A DNA stretch of 64,000 bases from Neisseria sp. 83E34 (GTDB lineage: Bacteria; Pseudomonadota; Gammaproteobacteria; Burkholderiales; Neisseriaceae): NCBI RefSeq assembly GCF_001308015.1, contig NZ_LGYH01000003.1, positions 62,001-126,000 on the forward strand, written 5' to 3'. The translations under genes and the position numbers were made by a program. Under the pieces are notes generated by a model. That model ran no database searches and was not told where the DNA came from. It worked only from the letters and a program-made list of their open reading frames with translations. Position 1 is the first letter of the stretch. The number at the start of each line of letters is the position of its first letter. This document shows positions 9,808-18,808 of the stretch, piece by piece.

Positions 9808-11286
9808 ATGAAATATAAAGACTTAAGAGAATTTATCAGCCAGCTTGAAGCGCAAGGGAAACTCAAGCGTATCGGCTTGCCGGTTTCTCCCCATTTGGAA
9901 ATGACCGAAATTGCCGACCGCGTATTGCGCTTCGGCGGGCCGGCTTTGTTGTTCGAGCATGCGGTGCGGCAAGATGGTTCGCGTTATGATTTTCCCGTGC
10001 TGGCCAATCTGTTCGGCACGCCCGAACGGGTGGCGATGGGCATGGGGGCGGATAGTGTGGACAAGCTGCGCGAAATCGGCAAAACGCTGGCTTATCTGAA
10101 AGAGCCGGAGCCGCCCAAAGGCATTAAAGACGCGTTTTCCAAACTGCCGCTGCTGAAAGATATTTGGAGCATGGCGCCGAATGTGGTGAAAAAAGCGCCG
10201 TGTCAGGAAATCGTGATTGAAGGCGGCGATGTCGATTTAAGCAAACTGCCGATCCAGCATTGTTGGCCGGAAGATGTTGCGCCGTTGGTAACATGGGGGC
10301 TTACCGTTACCCGCGGCCCGCATAAAAAACGCCAGAATTTAGGCATTTACCGCCAGCAGCTTATCGGCAAAAACAAGCTGATTATGCGTTGGTTGGCACA
10401 CCGCGGCGGCGCGTTGGATTTTCAGGCGCATAAAAAAGCCCACCCCGGCGTGCCGTACCCTGTGGCGGTGGTGTTGGGCTGCGATCCGGCCACCATTTTG
10501 GGCGCGGTAACGCCGGTGCCGGATACCTTGAGCGAATACCAGTTTGCCGGTTTGCTGCGCGGTTCGCGTACCGAATTGGTGAAATGTATCGGCAGCGATT
10601 TGCAAGTGCCCGCGCGTGCCGAAATCGTGCTCGAAGGTGTTATCCACCCTGATGAAACCGCGCTGGAAGGGCCTTACGGCGACCATACCGGCTATTATAA
10701 TGAGCAGGATTGGTTCCCCGTGTTTACGGTGGAACACATCACCATGCGCGAGAATCCGATTTACCACAGCACTTATACCGGCAAACCGCCCGACGAACCG
10801 GCCGTGCTGGGCGTGGCATTGAACGAAGTGTTCGTGCCGCTGTTGCAAAAGCAGTTTCCCGAAATCGTTGATTTCTATCTGCCGCCTGAAGGCTGTTCGT
10901 ACCGCATGGCCGTGGTCAGCATCAAAAAACAATATGCGGGGCACGCCAAGCGGGTGATGATGGGCTGCTGGAGTTTTCTGCGCCAGTTTATGTACACCAA
11001 ATTCATTGTGGTGGTGGACGACGATGTGGACTGCCGCGACTGGAAAGAAGTGATTTGGGCGATTACCACCCGCATGGACCCCGTGCGCGATACGGTGTTG
11101 GTGGAAAACACGCCGATCGATTACCTCGATTTCGCCAGCCCCGTTTCAGGTTTGGGCGGCAAAATGGGCTTGGATGCCACCAACAAATGGCAGGGGGAAA
11201 CCGATCGTGAGTGGGGAAGGGTGATTGAGCGTGATAAGGCAACCGTGGCTAAGGTTGATGCTTTATGGCATGAATTGGATTTGTAA
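9808..11286 (+). CDS. ubiD: UbiD, 3-octaprenyl-4-hydroxybenzoate carboxy-lyase
   Basis: 492 residues, the usual length of UbiD. It decarboxylates 3-polyprenyl-4-hydroxybenzoate in ubiquinone synthesis using the prenylated FMN made by UbiX. Visible family segments are [10 protein letters not shown] at the start, [39 protein letters not shown] and [18 protein letters not shown] (about residues 287-304), which includes the active-site glutamate region. ATG 9808 is preferred because it begins the conserved MKYKDLR; an in-frame ATG at 9775 lies inside the DUS palindrome and would add 11 unconserved residues. It is a single housekeeping gene between two RTX genes. Confidence 0.95.
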   Translation: MKYKDLREFISQLEAQGKLKRIGLPVSPHLEMTEIADRVLRFGGPALLFEHAVRQDGSRYDFPVLANLFGTPERVAMGMGADSVDKLREIGKTLAYLKEPEPPKGIKDAFSKLPLLKDIWSMAPNVVKKAPCQEIVIEGGDVDLSKLPIQHCWPEDVAPLVTWGLTVTRGPHKKRQNLGIYRQQLIGKNKLIMRWLAHRGGALDFQAHKKAHPGVPYPVAVVLGCDPATILGAVTPVPDTLSEYQFAGLLRGSRTELVKCIGSDLQVPARAEIVLEGVIHPDETALEGPYGDHTGYYNEQDWFPVFTVEHITMRENPIYHSTYTGKPPDEPAVLGVALNEVFVPLLQKQFPEIVDFYLPPEGCSYRMAVVSIKKQYAGHAKRVMMGCWSFLRQFMYTKFIVVVDDDVDCRDWKEVIWAITTRMDPVRDTVLVENTPIDYLDFASPVSGLGGKMGLDATNKWQGETDREWGRVIERDKATVAKVDALWHELDL

Positions 11287-11344
11287 TATGATATGCGATA
11301 TGTATATATAAAATCTGGTTGGTTTTATTGGAATATAACAATAA

Positions 11345-11378
11345 ATGCCTGTCTGAAAATAAGTTTTCAGACAGGCAT
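11345..11378. terminator. Inverted DUS pair followed by T run, ubiD terminator
   Basis: TGCCTGTCTGAA arm, 8-nt loop region, then the reverse complement, followed by ATTATTTTTTT. It is a good rho-independent terminator for ubiD. Confidence 0.85.
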
Positions 11379-11551
11379 TATTTTTTTATTGTTAGGGTTT
11401 GCCTTTTTGTTACTGCTTTCAATTAGGTTGCTATATTTCTATTGACATAAATTAAACATTGTTCTGTAAAAATATAATCAACTTGAATAAAATGCAATTC
11501 AATTGAAAATGATGAAATTGTGTAGCTGTTTATTTTTAGAAAGGTATGAGG

Positions 11552-14094
11552 ATGAAGAACAATCATGTAGATGTAGAACGTCAAGTGGTACATGCTTCGG
11601 CGGCTGCATCTGGAAATAGCGGGCAAGTAAACACGGGGGCGGTTGTATTTAATAAAGCACAACCACTGCTGCAAGATGGCGATGAAAGCATCAAAATCGC
11701 GCTTGATGTAGGCGAAACGCGCTTGATAAAAGGAAATGTTTTACTGAATGTTGCCAACACTGCTAACAACCAAGTAAAGGTTTTGGATTTTACTTACGGA
11801 GGTAAAACTTATTCGGCAGGCGAATCAACCGGCAATTTCACCCTTAAGAGCGACGGTACTTATGTGCTCTATCACCAATATCAAGACAAAACACCGGGAG
11901 AGCCGGTTAATGTGGGCTACACGGTTGGAAGCGGCGGGCAAACAGACCAATCTACGCTGACAATCAGCTTTGCAGATACTTATCCGGCTTATCCGGATGC
12001 CGATGAAACGGTTAATGCCAAAGGCAGTGTAAGCGGCTCTGTGTTGGAGGGAAAGCTTTATCATTTGGGCAATCCGGTGCAGGAAGTGGCAGACTATGTG
12101 ATTAACGGGATGAAGTTCAGGCAGGCCAGAAAGCAGCGATTTTCGGTCTGGGAACTTTCGTGCTGAATAAAGACGGCAGCTACCATTTTTCTGTGGAAGG
12201 GCAGCGCGTTGCATCGGTGAAAATGCCGAAAGTGGAATACACCGTTAATATCCTGACTGAAGAGGGTCTGAAAGCCGACAAATCAACCCTAACCATCAAT
12301 CTGCCGGCAACCATTGCCGCCAACCATTATGCAGAAGCCAATACCAAAGCCAATGTGTTTGCCAATCTCAATCAAACCCATGCTTTGGAAAGCCGTATTG
12401 AAACCGGCAATTTGCTGGATAAATATGTAGGAAACAACAAGCCTTATATTTCGGGCTTTAGCGTGCGCGGTGTTTATTATGCGGCGGGTGAAACCGTAGA
12501 AGTGAAGAATTTGGGCTTGGTGACCATCAACCGTGACGGTTCATATTTTATCAACAGCAAAGACCTGCCAAACAACCGTTGGAAAATGCCTGAAATCGCA
12601 TTTACCGTGAGTAATGGTTATAAAGCGTCATCTTCGGTGCTGCGTTTGCAGATGGATGAGTTGCCCAAAGACCAAGATGAAAACCACAGGCTCGAAGGCG
12701 ATGGCGGGCGGGGCAATGTGTTGGAAAATGCCAATTATATCGTAACAGACTACAAGGTTGACGGCGTGGCTTACCGCGTGGGTCAAACCGCACAAATTAA
12801 AGACATCGGCAGCTTCGTGTTGAATGCAGACGGCAGTTACCATCTGGCGGCAAAAAATGCCCCGATCGGTGTGTGGCAGCTTCCTGAGATTACCTATACC
12901 GTAAGCGGAGGTAAACGGACTAAAGCTTCTAAGTTAAGCTTGGTATTGGATAATACTTCTAAAGCGGGAGAGTTGACTGATGAAAATGAATACGATCCTA
13001 TTTCTCATAATGTGTTGGAAAATGCCAGCAACAAACTGGATGGTAAAGAAGTAGGCAATATCTTTGTAACTGGTTTTGAAGTGAACGGTTTAACTTATCA
13101 GGCAGGTGATACAGCACAATTAAACGAAGGTGCATTCACATTAAATGCAGACGGTTCCTATGTGTTTAATAACCACCGCACGCTTTATGATGTGCCTGCT
13201 GTGAAATACACTATCAGCAACGGCGTGAAAAGCGTTACTTCTGAGCTTAAGCTTTCTCTTATTGACCTTGCACATTTAGATCCCTATGCGTATATGTATT
13301 ACGACAATGTGTCTGTATGGTCCGGCGACAACCGTAATGCCACGGTAACTAATGTGAAAGGGTATTTCACCGATTCCGGCCTGCTGGTTGGGGATGCTTA
13401 TAAAACCGCTCCTGCAACCGACAGTCATGTTGAGGCCGGCGTTGAGACCTTGAATACTTACAATAATTCCAATGTATTGGTTGGTGATCGGCTGAATATT
13501 GACAAGCTAACTTGGGAGTCGGGCGGCGTAACCATTAAAGGTAGTGATTTTGATAATTCGATTGACGGTTTGCGTGCCTATCTGAAATCGAATCATGATT
13601 ACGCTTCCGAAGCATTCAAACAGCAGTTGGATGGGATGTTTTATTTCTTTAGTGGAGAAAAAACGATAGAACAGAAAATCCAAATCATGAAAGATTGGGA
13701 TCTGTTCAATTATGTCAATAAACATTATGCAGACTTGATCGACACCAACCCGCAAGGCGGCAATGACACGTTAATCGGCAGCCATGAAGACGACATCATC
13801 ATCGGCAATGCAGGCAATGACACGCTTACCGGTAATCGGGGTAAAGACACTTTTGTGTTCACATTCAACAGCAATAGCGGTCATGATGTGATTACCGATT
13901 TCGTGAAAGGCTACGACAAAATCAGTTTCAGCGATGTAGTGGATACGTCCAAATTGATTTGGGAGCCGGAAATTAGAACACTGAAATTTACCGGTGTGCA
14001 GGACGGGCATGTGTATGAAAACAGTATTTATATCAAAGACGGATCCATTGATTTGAAACTGGAAGATTTGTTGGGCACAACTGCAACGGTTTAA
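11552..14094 (+). pseudogene. Type I-secreted repeat adhesin (BapA/LapA-like) with one frameshift
   Basis: Two frames, 11552 to about 12115 and about 12116 to 14094, join into one protein of about 847 residues if one T is added near 12113-12115 (MKF-QAGQKAAIFGLGTFVLNKDGSY would then be continuous). It has at least four repeats of about 90 residues, each with a pattern like VDGVAYRVGQTAQI, FVLNADGSY and a TYTVSGG strand, resembling cadherin/VCBS-like beta domains of giant adhesins. The C-terminus has RTX nonapeptides (GGNDTLIG, GNAGNDTLTGN) and the DTFVF...GHDVITDF element typical of T1SS substrates. ATG 11552 has AGAAAGG 8 nt upstream; ATG 11546 is an alternative. No transporter genes are nearby. 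Confidence 0.8.
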
Positions 14095-14112
14095 ATAATG
14101 AAGGACGCAACT

Positions 14113-14775
14113 ATGAGACAAATCGCCGCAATGCTCAGCACCGTATTATTGTTGGGCGCATGTAGCAGCATGCAGCACGAGCAAGCAATGAACCGCATTG
14201 CCCGGCCGCAGATTTTGCCGCCTTTCGGGTTTATGAATGATGCACAAGGGGCGCCACGAGTGGGTGAGGGCCGGGTAGGTTATCGTTTTGTTTTGTTTGA
14301 ACCGAACACCGGCATACTGGCCGTAAACAAACCCTTTATGCTGGCGCACAAAGCAGGGAATCTGCCCTTTGCCAACGCCGACGAAGGCGTGTATCTGGGC
14401 ATAACTGACGCCCAAGGCATGACACCATTGTTTTTATTTGACACCCAAGTGCCGGAAGACGGTTTCGTGCTACTTGAACGGATCGGAAAAGGTAACAGTG
14501 GCGCGTGGCTGAATTTAACCGATAACGGCAAGCCGCTGATCGGAGTGCGTTATACATTGAATGTATGTGATGAGCAACCCTATCAATACCACGGCGTGAC
14601 CAATACACGGGGGCAAACAGTATATGTAGCTGCTGATAAAGGTACCAATGTTCATATCTCTCCTTATGCAGAGGACGAGGCTGCTCAGAAAGCGGCACTG
14701 GCGCATTATTGCCCGACCAAGAAAGCTATGCCGAAGCAAACGGTAAAAACCAAAAAAGCAAACAGGCAGCGTTAA
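14113..14775 (+). CDS. Predicted lipoprotein of unknown function
   Basis: 220 residues with a lipoprotein signal peptide, MRQIAAMLSTVLLLGAC, so Cys17 would be lipidated. ATG 14113 is chosen because AAGGA lies 7 nt upstream. The body has two similar beta-rich segments, around GVYLGITDAQGMTPLFLFDT and YQYHGVTNTRGQTVYVAAD, each with a glycine-x-T-[DN]-x-x-G core of the kind seen in small carboxypeptidase-regulatory or VgrG-tail-like repeats. The C-terminus is basic. It starts 18 bases after the adhesin frame and is probably co-transcribed with it, which hints at a surface role linked to the adhesin. Function is unknown. Confidence 0.8.
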   Translation: MRQIAAMLSTVLLLGACSSMQHEQAMNRIARPQILPPFGFMNDAQGAPRVGEGRVGYRFVLFEPNTGILAVNKPFMLAHKAGNLPFANADEGVYLGITDAQGMTPLFLFDTQVPEDGFVLLERIGKGNSGAWLNLTDNGKPLIGVRYTLNVCDEQPYQYHGVTNTRGQTVYVAADKGTNVHISPYAEDEAAQKAALAHYCPTKKAMPKQTVKTKKANRQR

Positions 14776-14793
14776 ATTTTTTTAACTTGTTTG

Positions 14794-14834
14794 AAAAGCA
14801 ATAGGCCGGATTGAATGCCCGGCCTATTGCTTTT
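14794..14834 (+). terminator. Rho-independent terminator
   Basis: A 16-bp perfect stem, AAAAGCAATAGGCCGG pairing with CCGGCCTATTGCTTTT, around a 9-nt loop and running into T7. It ends the adhesin/lipoprotein unit. It is one of few terminators here not built from a DUS. Confidence 0.95.
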
Positions 14835-14914
14835 TTTATATATGTGGTTAAGCCATTTACTCGGTAACAAGTCATGCTTAATTGGGTCAAACCAGAATTA
14901 TGAGGGATGGGGGA

Positions 14915-14950
14915 ATGCCTATCTGAAAAGTGGTTTTTCAGGTAGGCATG
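14915..14950. repeat. Degenerate inverted DUS
   Basis: TGCCTATCTGAA and TTCAGGTAGGCA, each one base away from the local DUS with the changes compensating, so the hairpin is kept. It is isolated in an AT-rich gene-less stretch. Confidence 0.6.
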
Positions 14951-15214
14951 GCACTATGCGCGCTTTTAGGAATTTCAATAAAAAATTCATATCTATTAAG
15001 ATGTTGTCTTTTATTGGGCTTTAAGGGAGCGGTTTCGTAAGTTGCTAAGGTAGCAATAGGATCGGTTTCTGCCGCCCATAAAGTGTGATGCTTTGTATGA
15101 AAATTCAATTTTTACAGCTATATTATGCTCAATAAATATGAAAAAGTAGTTATTTTTCATAAATGAATATTTATAAATAAAAATAAATATAACGCAAAAA
15201 AACGAGATGATTGT

Positions 15215-15256
15215 TTGATATGAATCAAGGCTGTTATTTTAGACAGCAAATATGTA
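15215..15256 (+). promoter_or_regulatory. FNR-dependent class II promoter (perfect FNR box plus -10)
   Basis: TTGATATGAATCAA at 15215-15228 matches the FNR consensus TTGAT-N4-ATCAA at all ten positions. A -10-like TATGTA lies at 15251-15256, which places the box at -41.5 from a start near 15263, the classical spacing for FNR activation. No gene starts within 400 bases downstream, so a small RNA is a possible product. Neisseria are known to make FNR-induced small RNAs (AniS/FnrS); identity with those is not shown. Confidence 0.65.
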
Positions 15257-15576
15257 GGAAATATCATACATAAAGCATTTTATATTGAGTAATCAATTGT
15301 AAAAAAATGTACGATTTTGTTTGAGGTGTTTTTATTGAATTCGCATAATTTCAGTATTGGCAAAGGATTGGCAAGTTAATTTTATGATGTTTGTACGCTT
15401 TGTTTTAGTTTTATAAGTTATTGTTTCTTATGGTTGTTGAACTGTTCTGGCGGATTCAAGTCTTAACTGCATGTAAATAAAATAAATAATCACACGGATT
15501 ATAAAATTTAACAAAAAATTATCTAATGTGTGATATTGCTGATCAGTTTTTATTGGTATAGTTACGACTTCCACAT

Positions 15577-15613
15577 GCGGTAGTTTTATTTCACTTAGCG
15601 GTAGTTTTGTTTC
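15577..15613 (+). repeat. Two 16-base direct repeats spaced two helical turns
   Basis: GCGGTAGTTTTATTTC at 15577 and GCGGTAGTTTTGTTTC at 15598, period 21 bases, one mismatch. They lie 60-100 bases upstream of ATG 15675. The spacing fits side-by-side binding of an activator on one DNA face. Confidence 0.55.
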
Positions 15614-15674
15614 TGTCATGCAATTCAAAAACTGTGAAGCAAACAAACCATAATTCTAAAAGAAAGGAAGCAGT

Positions 15675-15857
15675 ATGAATTATCAAAATTTTGATATTGA
15701 TCAAGAATTTTTTGATGAGGAGCAAATTCTTGATGCGGCCGGTTTCTCTGCTGACGACACGCAGGGAGCAAGCATGTCTTGGGACATCATGGGCGGTAAC
15801 GGATCGATCAGCCAAAATTATTTCGGTGATTTTTTCCCGATGCAAGCTGCCGGTTAA
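15675..15857 (+). CDS. Small acidic 60-residue protein, unrecognised
   Basis: ATG 15675 follows AGAAAGGAAGC, a good ribosome site. The protein is strongly acidic in its first half (FDIDQEFFDEEQILDAAGF), then SMSWDIMGG and a short aromatic tail with NYFGDFFPM. It has no transmembrane segment or signal peptide. The acidic leader, the Gly-Gly pair and the short hydrophobic tail recall a double-glycine peptide precursor, but no peptidase-transporter or modification gene is nearby, so this is speculation. An inverted DUS follows as terminator, and a direct-repeat operator candidate lies upstream. It is likely a real gene of unknown role. Confidence 0.6.
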   Translation: MNYQNFDIDQEFFDEEQILDAAGFSADDTQGASMSWDIMGGNGSISQNYFGDFFPMQAAG

Positions 15858-15883
15858 CTAAACATAGCAGTTTGCTGAAAACA

Positions 15884-15912
15884 ATGCCTGTCTGAATATT
15901 TCAGACAGGCAT
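15884..15912. terminator. Inverted DUS pair, convergent terminator
   Basis: ATGCCTGTCTGAA and its reverse complement with 3-nt spacing, between the small gene at 15675 (plus) and ubiM (minus). It could serve both. Confidence 0.8.
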
Positions 15913-15930
15913 TTGCGTTGCGTAAACCGT

Positions 15931-17115
15931 TTATCCTGTGAGCTGCCGGGTAATCAGCTTTTTCAGCGGCGGCAGGTTATTACTCACGCGCAGCACAATG
16001 TCGCGCAAAAGTTTGGCAGGCGGCGTTTCGTTGGTAAACAAGCGTACCATGGCGTTGGTGCCGTGATAGAGCGGGCGGGTGTTGAGCTGGTGCTTGGTGT
16101 TATAGCTTTCCAATAGAGAGGCTGCGCCAATATCTTGCCCTTTTTGGGCGGCGTCGTTGATCAGCTTACCCAAAATATCGGCACTTTCCAGGCCAAGATT
16201 GAAGCCGTGGGCGGTAACGGGATGCATACCGACGGCGGCGTCGCCGATGAGAGCGGCGCGGGTAGTGCAAAATTTATTGGCATGCACGCCGACCAGCGGA
16301 TAAGTGTGGGTTGTGCCTGCTACTTCCATTTTGCCGAGTTTGCCGTTGAGCTGCCGTTCGATATCGGCGGCAAAGGCTTCGGGGGAGAGAGAAAGAATGC
16401 TGTCTGCGAGGTCGTTGTCGATGGTGATCACGCAATTGGTCAGCTGTGTTTCCAGCGGCAATAGGGCGAGTGTGCGACCGTATTGGAAATATTCCACGGC
16501 GGTATGTTCATTGGAATGTTCGTGTTTGAAGCGGCATACAATCACACTTCTGCCAAAATCGTGCATATCGCATGAAATACCGAGCTGGCGGCGGGTTTGC
16601 GAAAAGCGGCTGTCGGCAGCAACTAAAAGGCGTGCGGTTAGGGTTTGGCCGTTATCCAGCAGAATGCGCGCTTCTTCTGCTGTAGTTTTAGCTTCTTTAA
16701 CGCCCACGCCGCAGATTAACTCTATGTTTTCCTGCTCTACCACGGCTTCATAGGCAGCTTTGCGGATGTTGTGGTTGGAAATCAGGTTGCCGAGGCGGTC
16801 GGTTTTACCGCCACGTGCTTGCGAGGGTTGTGGAAAATAGAGCTGGTAGGTGGAATCGCCGTTCCAAACTTTGGCGTCTTTTAACCGGTATATTTCGTTT
16901 TCGGGGATGCGTTGCCATATGCCGAGCTTTTCCAGAATTTCTTTGGATAAATGGGTTAGCGCGATTTCCCTGCCGTCGTAAGCGGGATTTTGTATGCTTT
17001 CAAGCGGGCTTTTTTCGACGATGGTAATGCGCAAACCACTGTCGGCCAGAGTGCGGGCGAAGCTTAAACCGGCAGGGCCGGCGCCGACGATAATGATGTC
17101 GCTGGAGGGCGTCAT
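15931..17115 (-). CDS. ubiM: UbiM-type FAD-dependent ubiquinone hydroxylase
   Basis: 394 residues, UbiH/UbiF/VisC family of class A flavin monooxygenases, which hydroxylate the ubiquinone ring. The Rossmann motif GAGPAG is at residues 11-16, followed by an acidic strand end (VEK). The second FAD motif GDAAVGMHPVTAHGFNLGL is near residues 290-310. In Neisseria this family member is the broad-specificity UbiM; assignment rests on taxon and family rather than a diagnostic residue. ATG 17115 is chosen because AAGGA lies 7 nt upstream; an in-frame ATG at 17136 has no ribosome site. Confidence 0.85.
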   Translation of the reverse strand: MTPSSDIIIVGAGPAGLSFARTLADSGLRITIVEKSPLESIQNPAYDGREIALTHLSKEILEKLGIWQRIPENEIYRLKDAKVWNGDSTYQLYFPQPSQARGGKTDRLGNLISNHNIRKAAYEAVVEQENIELICGVGVKEAKTTAEEARILLDNGQTLTARLLVAADSRFSQTRRQLGISCDMHDFGRSVIVCRFKHEHSNEHTAVEYFQYGRTLALLPLETQLTNCVITIDNDLADSILSLSPEAFAADIERQLNGKLGKMEVAGTTHTYPLVGVHANKFCTTRAALIGDAAVGMHPVTAHGFNLGLESADILGKLINDAAQKGQDIGAASLLESYNTKHQLNTRPLYHGTNAMVRLFTNETPPAKLLRDIVLRVSNNLPPLKKLITRQLTG

Positions 17116-17254
17116 GGCGTGATCCTTGTATTTCATTCAGGTATTGGATTAAAGATAGTTTAAGGATAGCAAAAAGTTGCAGCCGGTGCGAATATTTAAA
17201 ATAGGCAGAGCGGAATTTAAGTACGGACCGGGTTTCTGCCTTTAACATTTAGAC

Positions 17255-17284
17255 ATGCCTGTCTGAAAGTTTTCAGACAGGCAT
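17255..17284. repeat. Inverted DUS pair between divergent genes
   Basis: ATGCCTGTCTGAA and its reverse complement, spacing 4 nt, in the 366-base gap between the starts of ubiM (minus) and the Nudix gene (plus). Neither gene ends here, so it is not an obvious terminator. Confidence 0.75.
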
Positions 17285-17421
17285 TTTGAATGATTTGTTT
17301 TCTGATTGTGAAACATATATTTCATAATAAGGCGCTGGGTTTCAGGCAGTATAGGTAATCCGGCTGAGGTAAGGCGGGGCGGGAAATGTTCAGTTTCATA
17401 CTGATTTGATGATTTTGATTT

Positions 17422-17430
17422 TGCTACAAT
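17422..17430 (+). promoter_or_regulatory. Candidate extended -10 promoter for the Nudix gene
   Basis: TGCTACAAT is an extended -10 element (TGnTAnAAT) 52 bases upstream of ATG 17482. No good -35 is present, as is common for extended -10 promoters. Confidence 0.4.
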
Positions 17431-17481
17431 GGCGGAAATCAACGTTAAGTGAAGTTTTAATAAGGAATATTGAAGTATTTT

Positions 17482-18381
17482 ATGAATACGTTTCGTTTTT
17501 CCCGCCCATTTACAGGGGTAGAGCAGGATAAGCTGTTGCAGCAGATAAGTGGCAGATTTACTTTTGAGCGTGATGCGTGGCATGTTTTGAAGCTCAACGG
17601 CCTGCCTTTAGGTTTTATCAGTCAGCGCTGGCGTGCATTGCTGGAGCGTGACTGGCCGGGTGGAATGGAACGGGAAACCGATGCGCTTAATCTCCTGAGT
17701 CAGGATTGGCTGATGATGGGCGATGCTTTGCAAAGCATCACGCAAAGCTGGCATGCTCAGGGTGAGTTTTATGGTTGGCGCAATGAGCAATTCGGTGTGT
17801 ACGATAGCAAAGGGCAGTTTCTGTTTGCGCTGGAGCGTTCTGCATTCCGACCGTTGGGTTTGCTTAGCCAAGCGGTGCATATCAACGGGCTGGCGGAGCG
17901 AAACAGTGAAACCTGCTTCTGGATCGGGCGCAGAAGTCCGCTGAAAGCGGTAGATCCGGATAAGTTTGATAACGTGGTGGGCGGCGGCATTTCTTGTGGC
18001 GAGTCGGTTAACGAGGCGATGTTGCGCGAGGGCTGGGAGGAAGCCGGGCTGGAGGAGCATGTGCTGCACAATGCGGTTTTCAGGAACCGTTTGCTGAGTT
18101 TGCGCAGTGTGCCGCGCGGGCTGCACCGCGAATGGCTGCATATTTTTGATGTGGTGTTGGAAGAGGGTGTGCAACCTGAAAATCAAGACGGCGAAGTGGC
18201 CGAGTTCAGATTGATGGGCATTGATGAACTGATGGAAGCAATGGCTGCCGGCTTGTTCATGAATGATGCCATGGTGGCAACGCTGGATTGCTGCAAACGG
18301 CACGGCTTGATTGATGCGGCGCATCCGTTGGGCGGGCTTTTGGCGCGTATGGAAGTGGCGGATATAGTTGGGATGGATTAA
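17482..18381 (+). CDS. Nudix hydrolase with N-terminal DUF4743-like domain
   Basis: 299 residues. The C-terminal half holds a complete Nudix box near residues 167-189 (G-x5-E-x7-REGWEEAGL), which binds metal and hydrolyses nucleoside diphosphates linked to another moiety. The N-terminal 120-residue domain is like that found with Nudix domains in thiamine-pyrophosphokinase-related plant and bacterial proteins. Substrate is unknown. The start is uncertain: ATG 17482 gives FRFSRPFTGVEQ; a TTG at 17470 lies nearer to AAGGA (17462-17466) but only 3 nt from it. Confidence 0.85.
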   Translation: MNTFRFSRPFTGVEQDKLLQQISGRFTFERDAWHVLKLNGLPLGFISQRWRALLERDWPGGMERETDALNLLSQDWLMMGDALQSITQSWHAQGEFYGWRNEQFGVYDSKGQFLFALERSAFRPLGLLSQAVHINGLAERNSETCFWIGRRSPLKAVDPDKFDNVVGGGISCGESVNEAMLREGWEEAGLEEHVLHNAVFRNRLLSLRSVPRGLHREWLHIFDVVLEEGVQPENQDGEVAEFRLMGIDELMEAMAAGLFMNDAMVATLDCCKRHGLIDAAHPLGGLLARMEVADIVGMD

Positions 18382-18638
18382 GGTATAGCCAAAACTGAAT
18401 ACTCAGTTCAAGGCGAGCCGGAGTTGCATCAATAAAAAATCCTTTTCAGACAGGCATGGTATTTAAGGATTGTGTAAAATTATGCCCGAAGCTTGTCTGA
18501 AAAAAACGTATATATTTAAATGGCCGGTTGCGTGTATACGATATCATTGTGCTATCGTGCATTGAATGAATAGCCGCGGGTACACATAACACCGCTGCGG
18601 AACACTTTAAATGAAGAAGCTCAAAGCAGCATTACCAG
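18382..18638. other. Intergenic stretch with DUS remnants
   Basis: Contains an inverted-orientation DUS (TTCAGACAGGCA, about 18445) and a related GCTTGTCTGAA near 18492. No terminator-like T run and no credible gene are seen. Confidence 0.5.
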
Positions 18639-18796
18639 CATGGTCAATCAACTTAACTTTTGCTACGGCGTTGCCGCGCTTTAGCTCAAGCAGAACAATT
18701 TTGTAAGCTGCTCAAGCAGCAACAAAATCAGTCACGTACTAGCTGTACTGTCTTTGGCTTGCTGCCTTGTATCAAAAATTAAGTTGATTGACTATA
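18639..18796. mobile_element. Correia-type miniature inverted-repeat element with variant ends
   Basis: About 158 bases bounded by GGTCAATCAACTTAA on the left and TTAAGTTGATTGACTATA on the right. The interior (TACGGCGTTGCC, TTAGCTCAAGCAGAAC, GTACTGTCTTTGGCTT, GCTGCCTTGT) closely follows the order of the Correia repeat enclosed element of pathogenic Neisseria. The terminal repeats are TATAGTCAATCAACTT instead of the known TATAGTGGATTAAATT. It ends 12 bases before the acetyltransferase start, so it forms that gene's promoter region and leader. Confidence 0.75.
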
Positions 18797-18808
18797 TCAG
18801 GGGCCAAC

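Larger units (their letters stand above)
14951..15674. other. AT-rich intergenic stretch without a convincing gene
   Basis: Over 700 bases with no credible coding frame on either strand. It is much more AT-rich than the neighbours. It contains the FNR-type promoter at 15215-15256, a loose inverted repeat (ATCACAC at 15489 with GTGTGAT at 15528) and a pair of 16-base direct repeats at 15577 and 15598 just upstream of the small gene at 15675. Confidence 0.7.

Noticed and set aside
14815-15024. 69-codon plus-strand frame after the lipoprotein terminator
   Set aside because: It starts inside the terminator stem, has no ribosome site and runs through a degenerate DUS hairpin.
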